DNA of 17,924 nt from JALZDI01 sp035557095 (GTDB taxonomy: Bacteria > Actinomycetota > Actinomycetes > Propionibacteriales > Nocardioidaceae): NCBI GenBank assembly GCA_035557095.1, contig DATMEB010000042.1:1-17924 (forward strand). The letters run 5' to 3'. Of this stretch, positions 10,675-16,095 are shown in pieces. Position 1 is the stretch's first letter, and each line of letters begins with the position of its first letter. The notes below the pieces were generated by a model. It was not told where the DNA came from and did not search any database. It was given only the letters and a program-made list of their open reading frames with translations. Both the position numbers and the translations under genes were made by a program.

Positions 10675-11509
10675 CCACCGCCGACGCGAGGAGAGCACCC
10701 CGCTGGTGCCTCCACGCTCGCTGGGCAACCAGCAGAGTCGTGACTCCGGCGAACAGCAGTCCACCTGGCGTGCCACGACCCAGACCCAGGAGCAGCGCAA
10801 GCAGCAGCAGCGGTCGACCCAGAAGGAGTCGTCACCGCAGGGGTCGACCCCGCAGCAGGGGTCGTCGCAGTCGTCCTCCTGGTCGTCGTCGGACCGGCAG
10901 GCGCCGCAGCAGTCGAGCCAGCAGCCTCGCCAGCAGCGTCATCAACAGCCGCAGCCGTACGAGCAGCCGCAGCCGCGCTACACCCGGCCGGCCGAGGAAG
11001 AGGACACCGAGAAGACGTCGCCGCTGGCCGCCGCGGCCGCCGCCGTCGCCGCGACCAAGGAGCGCACGCTGGGCTCGTCGCCCCGGCCCGAGGGTCTGAG
11101 CCGGGCGCAGGACCAGGTGCGCGCCGCCTCGGAGGCCCGACCCGGCCGCACCCGTCGCGCCAGGCTTCGGCTCGTGCGCGTCGACCCCTGGTCGGTGATG
11201 AAGACCGCGTTCCTGCTGTCGATCGCGTTCGGGATCATGTGCATCGTCGCGGTGTTCATCATCTGGTCGGTGCTCGGCGCGGCCAACGTCTTCGACTCCA
11301 TCAACGCCTCGATCGAGCAGGTTCTCGACGAGAACTTCAGGATCCAGGACTACATCGGCATGGACCGGGTGCTGTCGATCACGATGCTGGTCGCCGTGCT
11401 CGACGTCGTGCTCATCACCGCGATCGCCACGCTCGGTGCGTTCCTGTACAACCTGGCCGCGAGCCTGCTCGGTGGACTCGAAGTGACCCTGGCCGAGGAC
11501 GACCAGTGA
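10667..11509 (+). CDS. DUF3566 transmembrane protein
   Basis: This conserved actinobacterial membrane protein always sits after gyrA; the M. tuberculosis neighbour is Rv0007 by recollection. Its molecular role is not known to me. Residues 1-110 are a glutamine/serine-rich, charged, probably disordered cytoplasmic region (runs such as QQQRSTQKESSPQGS). The DUF3566 domain starts near LRLVRVDPWSVMKTAFLLS. It has two hydrophobic helices (about residues 180-205 and 240-270) joined by a loop with FDSINASIEQVLDENF. The ATG at 10667 overlaps the gyrA stop by eight bases and has AGGAGG at 10655-10660, so translation is coupled to gyrA. Length is 280 residues, typical for the family. Confidence 0.9.
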
Positions 11510-11568
11510 GGGTCCGCACGGCCGAGCGCCATGGTTGTCCTGGGGTCCCGTCGAGGCGTCCGTCCGGT

Positions 11569-11598
11569 TTGGGGCGCGCCTCCCGCATGCGGTAATCT
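11569..11598 (+). promoter_or_regulatory. Candidate tRNA-Ile promoter
   Basis: TTGGGG (11569-11574) and TAATCT (11593-11598) are separated by 18 bases, placing a start near 11605, about 28 bases before the mature tRNA. The -10 is good (five of six) and the -35 is weak. Nothing else is seen between the DUF3566 gene and the tRNA. Confidence 0.4.
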
Positions 11599-11632
11599 TT
11601 CGCGTCGGCCCACCCCAGGTGGAGCAGGCCGG

Positions 11633-11706
11633 GGGCCTATAGCTCAGACGGTTAGAGCGCTTCCCTGATAAGGAAGAGGTCAGTGGTTCAAGTCCACTTA
11701 GGCCCA
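11633..11706 (+). tRNA. tRNA-Ile (anticodon GAT)
   Basis: A complete 74-nt cloverleaf can be folded by eye. The acceptor is GGGCCTA with TAGGCCC, the D-arm GCTC...GAGC, and the anticodon arm CTTCC-CTGATAA-GGAAG with anticodon GAT. The T-arm is AGTGG-TTCAAGT-CCACT, followed by discriminator A. The 3' CCA is not encoded (ACCC follows), as is common in actinobacteria. Its position after the gyrA-DUF3566 block is the conserved actinobacterial arrangement. Its T-loop-to-3'-end segment is repeated at 12584-12605, indicating use as an integration site. Confidence 0.97.
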
Positions 11707-11709
11707 CCC
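11688..11709 (+). repeat. Direct repeat, tRNA-proximal copy (putative attL)
   Basis: This 22-bp segment starts in the tRNA T-loop (TCAAGTCCACTT) and ends just after the acceptor (AGGCCCACCC). It is identical to 12584-12605. A looser match continues beyond it: TGACCAGC occurs at 11714 and at 12609. Confidence 0.85.
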
Positions 11710-11730
11710 CACGTGACCAGCGGAAATGCG

Positions 11731-11747
11731 CTGGCTTTCGGAGCCAG
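11731..11747 (+). terminator. Candidate hairpin terminator after tRNA-Ile
   Basis: CTGGCT and AGCCAG form a 6-bp stem around TTCGG, 25 bases after the tRNA. There is no T-run, so this is a weak call. It may simply be a structure within the inserted segment. Confidence 0.3.
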
Positions 11748-11780
11748 AGGCTTGGCCAGGCAGCACTGACCACAGTGACA

Positions 11781-11930
11781 TCAGCCGGCCTCGCTGCCGA
11801 GCAGGCAATCCATATGTTTGAGCGCTTCCCGCTGGGCATCGTGCGAGCGGCGCAGATGCCATCGAACACGAGACTGGGTTCCCTGGCGAGGACCTTGAGC
11901 TCAGCGGCGCGCTCACGGGCGCTCTCTGTC
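11781..11930 (-). pseudogene. Frame-broken coding trace downstream of the membrane protein gene
   Basis: On the minus strand one frame reads ERAAELKVLAREPSLVFDG with high third-position GC. Another frame then reads RWHLRRSHDAQREALKHMDC and onward, ending LLGSEAG at a stop (11781-11783). Neither frame has a clear start and ribosome site. The two could be halves of one degraded gene joined by a frameshift near 11864. I recognise no family. The trace could also be chance in GC-rich DNA. Confidence 0.2.
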
Positions 11931-12434
11931 GTCGCTGGTCACTCGCCGGTGCTGGCGGTCCCATTCGGAGTGCTCGGCCACGCGCTCACGGGCTGCCGCC
12001 CGCTGGCGGGCACGCTCACGGCTGTTCCAGCTCGAAGTGTCGAGCATCCCGTTCGCCATGAGCACCGCGCCGATCGCGAACCCGTAGATGCCCGTCCAGT
12101 CGCCGAGCTCGGTGTCGGGCAGGTAGAGCAGAGTGGGCAGCGCCACGAGCGTCGCGGTGAGGCCGACCCAGAACCGCCAACGGTCAGCGGGAATCACCTC
12201 GCCACGCACCACCCCCCAGTGGAAGCCGGGCAGGATGATCGTCAGGAGGATCGCGATGCCGTAGGCGTCGGCCCAGCCGTCCTCGGGGAACGCGAGGTAC
12301 ATGAGCGTGCACAGCCCCCAGATGAGGACCACACCGAAGAGCATGAGGCCGGTGTAGTAGCCGCGGCGTTTGCCGAGTCGGTCGAGCCAGTTCGGGTGAT
12401 CGTCCGGCCGGAAGCCCGGTTCAGGTGTGCTCAT
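11913..12434 (-). CDS. Four-TM hypothetical membrane protein
   Basis: I do not recognise the family. The protein has a short polar N-terminus (MSTPEPGFRPDDHPNWLDRL) and about four hydrophobic helices: GLMLFGVVLIWGLCTLMYLA, YGIAILLTIILPGFHWGVV, WVGLTATLVALPTLLYL and GIYGFAIGAVLMANGML. A strongly charged arginine-rich tail (RERARQRAAARERVAEH) follows. The ATG at 12434 is chosen: GGAG is spaced six bases upstream and the ATG shares its A with the TGA of the preceding small frame (TGATG), a classic coupling junction. A GTG three bases earlier adds one residue. Length is 173 residues. It is the only intact gene between the tRNA repeats. Nothing in the sequence indicates a substrate or function. 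Confidence 0.7.
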   Translation of the reverse strand: MSTPEPGFRPDDHPNWLDRLGKRRGYYTGLMLFGVVLIWGLCTLMYLAFPEDGWADAYGIAILLTIILPGFHWGVVRGEVIPADRWRFWVGLTATLVALPTLLYLPDTELGDWTGIYGFAIGAVLMANGMLDTSSWNSRERARQRAAARERVAEHSEWDRQHRRVTSDDRERP

Positions 12435-12593
12435 CACTTGCTCCGCTCCTGGTCAATGACGTCGGACATGGCCGCGATGGACCGGGTGCCGACGCTGACA
12501 TCCAAGATTGACATCAACAGGGCCCGACTTCAGCATTCGGGAGCCGACCAGCAGTGCCGCTTCGGCCACGGAACCGGCCAGGGTCAAGTCCAC
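12434..12593 (-). pseudogene. Frameshifted relic upstream of, and coupled to, the membrane protein gene
   Basis: A minus-strand frame opening with GTG inside the 3' tRNA repeat (12593) reads LAGSVAEAALLVGSRMLKSG with coding-like codon use, then loses it and stops at 12453. A second frame (12514-12434) reads MSILDVSVGTRSIAAMSDVI and on to DQERSK, with coding-like codon use only in its later part, and ends TGATG on the membrane gene start. The two look like one short gene broken by a frameshift near 12515-12530. No family is recognised. Alternatively the second part may be a genuine 26-residue peptide. Confidence 0.3.
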
Positions 12594-12605
12594 TTAGGCC
12601 CACCC
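12584..12605 (+). repeat. Direct repeat, distal copy of tRNA-Ile 3' end (putative attR)
   Basis: This 22-bp segment is identical to 11688-11709, from the T-loop (TCAAGTCCACTT) through the acceptor (AGGCCCACCC). No tRNA body precedes it: the upstream bases do not form an anticodon or D-arm. It is therefore a partial copy of the kind left by site-specific integration. Confidence 0.85.
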
Positions 12606-13057
12606 TCCTGACCAGCAGTTTCGTCACGCTGGTCGCTCTCAAACGCCGAATGCAAGCCGTCTGACGGCTGTGCTTGACGGCGACGCGACGACTCCTCCCC
12701 GGCTGCTCGGTTCACGAGCCCACCGACGAGACCACGCCTGCCGTGCCCTTCGCCTCCGCAGCGCCCGAACGCACACGCGCAGTTCCCCGCCGATGCCCGC
12801 GGCTGCCGGCGTGTCCGCAGGGTGTCCTCGTCGAGGTCGACCCGGTCCCAGGCAACCACCAATTTTCATCGGTAACACCCCGTAACGGACTAACCACCTT
12901 CATCGTTCACATGGTCACCAATACCCGGTGCGAGAAGAACGGAAGGAGGAAAGGACCACGCACACCTAGGCGCTCGGGCGCCGTGCTCACCGCGCCGGCC
13001 CGCATGCGCTGATGGCCCGCACCCCGTCCCACTCCGGCTCGCGGAAGGAGCTCGCCC
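12606..13057. other. Non-coding gap before the oxidoreductase cluster
   Basis: I see no gene with both a ribosome site and coding-like sequence in this 452-bp stretch. A 6-bp hairpin (AGCCGT-CTG-ACGGCT) lies at 12655-12669. An AT-richer stretch at about 12856-12935 may hold the promoter of the downstream cluster, but no clean -35/-10 pair is visible. AAGGAGGAAAGG at 12941-12952 resembles a ribosome site yet has no well-spaced start after it. The small DLW-39-type gene and tRNA-Ala expected here in relatives are not seen. Confidence 0.5.
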
Positions 13058-15550
13058 ATGCTTGATGACCAGGAAAAGGACAAGGCCGTGACATCACGTC
13101 CTGCGGCTCGGACTACCAGTGGTTCTCCTCCGTCTGTCCCGTCTCAGGATGCTGCCGCAGATGTGGCGCAGGAGGGCGGGCATGTCACGGGCCGGCGCCG
13201 GTTCCTGGGTTACCTGTTGGCTGCCCCCACTGTGGTGGCGGCCGCCCAGCTCGGCGAGCCCATCTTCGCCCCAACGGAGGCGAATGCGGCGGTGCCGTCG
13301 AACCCGCAGGTCGCCGACAACTACGACTTCAGCGACTCGTTGAGCGATGCGGCCGCGCCCACGGCCAACCTGATCTCGGTCCAGGTCCACCCGGATGGCA
13401 CCGTCTCGCACGAGATGGTCCGCACCGAGGTCGGCCAGGGGGTCCAGACTGCGATCGCGATGCTGATCGCCGAGGAGATGGACCTGCCGATCGAGAAGGT
13501 CAAGGTCACACATGCCCCTGCCCGCCCGGAGCTGGTGTGGAATCAGCTCACCGGTGGATCGAACAGCATCCGATCGCAGTTCTACCCGGTGCGGGTGGCC
13601 GCGGCGATCGCCAAGGGTGCGCTGCTGCAGGCCGCGGCCACCGAGCTGGACTTCGCGGTGTCGGAGCTGCAAGGCCAGGGCGGGAAGATCCTCGCCCCGA
13701 CCGGGGTGAGCATCCCCTATGGAGCGCTGGCCGAGAAGGCCGCCAGCCTGCAGGACAAGCAGGTGGCCGTTGAGCTCAAGCCGGAATCGGAGTTCAAGAT
13801 CATCGGCAAGCCACAAGGGCGCGTCGATGCGCTGGATGCCATCACCGGCCAGAAGGAGTTCGCCACCGACCTCGACATGCCGGACGCCTTGCCGACCATG
13901 GTGTGCCGTGCGCCGACGATCAATGGCACGGTCCGGTCGGTCAACAACGCTGCCAAGGTCAAGCGGATGCCCGGCGTCACCGACCTGGCGACGATCTCCA
14001 CCGGGGTGGCGGTGCGCGCAAGGACGTTCGGGCAGTGTATCGACGCGATCCGGGCCTTGGACGTGACCTGGAATCCGGGCCCGGTGGAGGGCACGTCCGA
14101 CGCCTCCATCGAGAAGGAGCTGAAGGAGGCCACCCCACCGATGGTCCTGCCCACTCTGCCGGGGGCGAAGACCTTCGAGAGTGAGTACACCTTCGCCTTC
14201 GCCAACAACGCCCCCCTGGAACCCGCCACGGCGATCGCCGACGTCAAGGAGAGCAGCGCGGAGATCTGGACGGCCGCGAAGCTCCCGATCACGACTCAGG
14301 CCGATGTCGCGCAGTTCACGGGGTTGCCCCTGGAAGCGGTCACGGTGAACGTGGTGGGGTCGGGCGGCTCGTTCGGCCGCAGGCTGTTCAACGATGGTGC
14401 CATCGACGCGGCCGAGGCGTCGCAGAAGATGGGCAAGCCGGTGCGGCTGATGTGGCACCGATCCGATGAGTACCGGCAGGGACGCGGGCACCCGATGTCG
14501 TTCTCGCGGCTGCGCGCCAACCACGACGGCAAGAAGGTGCTTTCGCTCGAGCACCGCCACACCAGCGTGTTCACCGACTGGAGCCACTCGTTCGGCGACT
14601 TCCTCGCCGGCGTGTACACACGGACGCCTGGCGCCGGCCTGGCCGTGTCGGAGCTCATCTTCGAGCTGACGGCGATCTGGCCGTACAACATGGGCCCCAC
14701 CAAGCAGCTGTTCATGGAGACCAGGCAGACGCCGAAGGGGCAGCACCACCGCGAGAACTTCAACACCGGCGCCATGCGCCAGGTGTACTCCCCCAACGTG
14801 GTCTGCGCCCAAGAGATGTTCGTCGACCAGCTGGCCAACGAGATGGGCCGAGACCGCTACGAGTTTAGGCGAGAACTCGCCAAGAACGACAAGTTCCGCG
14901 AAGTGCTCGAGAAGGTCGCCGAAGTCGGCGAGTGGGGCCGGCCGCTGCCCGACGGTGTGGCACAGGGCATCGGAGTGCACGAGGAGTACAAGCAGCACTC
15001 GGCTTGCCTGGTCGAGCTCGACTGCCGTCCGAAGACGGTCAACCGGAAGGTCCCGGGAGCGACCACCGGGCCGCGGGTCACCCGTGCGGTGTTCGTGAGC
15101 ACGGTCGCCAGGCATCTGGTGAACCCGCTGGGCGCGGAAGCGCAACTGCAGGGCGGGGTCATGGACGGCATCGCGCTGGCACTGACCAGCAGCCTGCACC
15201 TGCAGGACGGGCACTTCCTGGAAGGCAGCTATGACGACTACCGCTACACCCGCCAGTGGAACGTCCCCAGAGACGTGCAGGTGATCCTGCTTCCGGACGA
15301 TCCCGAGAGCGAGGTCGGTGGTTTCGGAGAAGTGGGCGTCGGGCCGACATACGCCGCGGTCGCGTGCGCCTACGGCGCGGCCACGGGCCGGTACCCCTCC
15401 ATGCTCCCGATCAGCCACGACGAGGGCATCCCCTTCAAGGTCAAGCCGTTCGAGCCGCCCATCCCGCCGTCACCGACCAACGGACTTGAGCACTACCCCG
15501 CGCCGTCGAAGGCCACGGGCACGCTCACCCCCGGCTTCACAACCAGATAA
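13058..15550 (+). CDS. Tat-exported molybdenum hydroxylase large subunit (isoquinoline 1-oxidoreductase beta-like)
   Basis: This is the molybdopterin-binding subunit of the xanthine dehydrogenase/aldehyde oxidase family, which hydroxylates an aromatic heterocycle or aldehyde with water as oxygen source. A twin-arginine signal (TGRRRFLGYLLAAPTVVAAA, around residues 44-63) points to folded export, with likely cleavage near EANA-AVP. GGSFGRR (436-442) is the family cofactor-binding motif. GGFGEVGVGP carries the probable catalytic glutamate E758. The 830-residue length and lack of FeS or FAD domains fit the two-subunit IorAB type. GGAAGGAG lies seven bases before the ATG. The N-region before the arginines is long (45 residues); GTG at 13088 is an alternative start. 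The FeS subunit follows directly. The substrate cannot be read from the sequence. Confidence 0.88.
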   Translation: MLDDQEKDKAVTSRPAARTTSGSPPSVPSQDAAADVAQEGGHVTGRRRFLGYLLAAPTVVAAAQLGEPIFAPTEANAAVPSNPQVADNYDFSDSLSDAAAPTANLISVQVHPDGTVSHEMVRTEVGQGVQTAIAMLIAEEMDLPIEKVKVTHAPARPELVWNQLTGGSNSIRSQFYPVRVAAAIAKGALLQAAATELDFAVSELQGQGGKILAPTGVSIPYGALAEKAASLQDKQVAVELKPESEFKIIGKPQGRVDALDAITGQKEFATDLDMPDALPTMVCRAPTINGTVRSVNNAAKVKRMPGVTDLATISTGVAVRARTFGQCIDAIRALDVTWNPGPVEGTSDASIEKELKEATPPMVLPTLPGAKTFESEYTFAFANNAPLEPATAIADVKESSAEIWTAAKLPITTQADVAQFTGLPLEAVTVNVVGSGGSFGRRLFNDGAIDAAEASQKMGKPVRLMWHRSDEYRQGRGHPMSFSRLRANHDGKKVLSLEHRHTSVFTDWSHSFGDFLAGVYTRTPGAGLAVSELIFELTAIWPYNMGPTKQLFMETRQTPKGQHHRENFNTGAMRQVYSPNVVCAQEMFVDQLANEMGRDRYEFRRELAKNDKFREVLEKVAEVGEWGRPLPDGVAQGIGVHEEYKQHSACLVELDCRPKTVNRKVPGATTGPRVTRAVFVSTVARHLVNPLGAEAQLQGGVMDGIALALTSSLHLQDGHFLEGSYDDYRYTRQWNVPRDVQVILLPDDPESEVGGFGEVGVGPTYAAVACAYGAATGRYPSMLPISHDEGIPFKVKPFEPPIPPSPTNGLEHYPAPSKATGTLTPGFTTR

Positions 15551-15559
15551 GGAGACCCA

Positions 15560-16042
15560 ATGCCTGAGCGTAGCTTTGTCGTGAACGGTCGTCGGGAGAC
15601 GGTCGACATCGAGGACAACGTGCGGATGCTGTGGGTGCTCCGCGACGTGCTCAACATCCGGGGCCCGAAGTACGGCTGCGGCATCAACGTGTGCAAGGCC
15701 TGCACCAGCCACATCAACGGCCGCGCGTTCAACCCCTGCTCGGTGCCGGTGTCCAAGATCGGCCCGGACGACGAGATCACCACGATCGAAGGGCTGGGCG
15801 ACCCGGACGACCTGCATCCCATGCAGCAGGCCTGGCTCGACCATGACGTCGCTCAATGCGGCTACTGCCAGCCCGGCCAGATCATGGCCGCGGTCGACCT
15901 GGTGAACAAGGTCCATGCGCAGGGCCGCGACGTCACCGACAAGGACATCGACGAGAACATCCGCAACGTGTGCCGCTGCGGCACGTACTACCGCATCCGG
16001 CAGGCCACCAAGGACGGCGCCCAGCGGATGAAGAAGCTGTAG
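15560..16042 (+). CDS. [2Fe-2S] small subunit of the molybdenum hydroxylase
   Basis: The protein carries electrons from the molybdenum site through two [2Fe-2S] clusters. The N-terminal plant-ferredoxin-type cluster uses C40, C45, C48 and C60 (GCGINVCKAC, then NPC). The C-terminal cluster uses C100, C103, C138 and C140 (CGYC, then CRC). The length of 160 residues is standard. AAGGAG at 15549-15554 overlaps the TAA of the large subunit and is spaced five bases from the ATG, so the two are one operon. There is no signal peptide, so it would have to cross with the Tat-bearing large subunit as a folded complex. No FAD subunit gene is next to it, so the electron acceptor is probably a cytochrome or quinone (inferred). 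Confidence 0.92.
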   Translation: MPERSFVVNGRRETVDIEDNVRMLWVLRDVLNIRGPKYGCGINVCKACTSHINGRAFNPCSVPVSKIGPDDEITTIEGLGDPDDLHPMQQAWLDHDVAQCGYCQPGQIMAAVDLVNKVHAQGRDVTDKDIDENIRNVCRCGTYYRIRQATKDGAQRMKKL

Positions 16043-16095
16043 GGCTCGTCCAACGCAGAACAAGAAACACCGAGAGATCGCGAAGGGACATGGCC

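Larger units (their letters stand above)
11688..12605. mobile_element. Small decayed element integrated at tRNA-Ile
   Basis: A 22-bp perfect direct repeat of the tRNA-Ile 3' end bounds this segment, with 896 bp between repeat starts. The intact tRNA lies at one edge, the usual signature of tyrosine-recombinase insertion into a tRNA gene. No integrase, excisionase or replication gene is seen inside. It holds one intact minus-strand gene (a four-TM protein) plus frame-broken coding traces on each side, so it is best read as a deletion remnant or a non-autonomous mini-island. Alternatively, the far repeat may be the junction with a second, larger island beginning after 12605. Confidence 0.6.

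Noticed and set aside
10840..10851. Palindrome GGGGTCGACCCC
   Set aside because: It lies inside the Gln/Ser/Pro low-complexity coding region of the DUF3566 gene, where repeated codons make chance palindromes likely.
11633..11720. Minus-strand peptide with SGLEPLTSSLSGKRSNRLSY
   Set aside because: It is the antisense translation of tRNA-Ile, a well-known spurious protein pattern.
11775..12611. 278-codon plus-strand frame across the mini-island
   Set aside because: It runs opposite the membrane protein gene and its coupled upstream frame, and reads as arginine/histidine/glutamate-rich shadow sequence.
12674..13012. 112-codon plus-strand frame before the Mo hydroxylase
   Set aside because: No ribosome site, proline/arginine-rich wording, and a sharp composition change inside the frame at the AT-richer stretch.
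13094..15418. Minus-strand open frame opposite the Mo hydroxylase large subunit
   Set aside because: It is antisense to a gene with clear cofactor and catalytic motifs, has no ribosome site, and its composition is arginine/histidine/glycine-rich.
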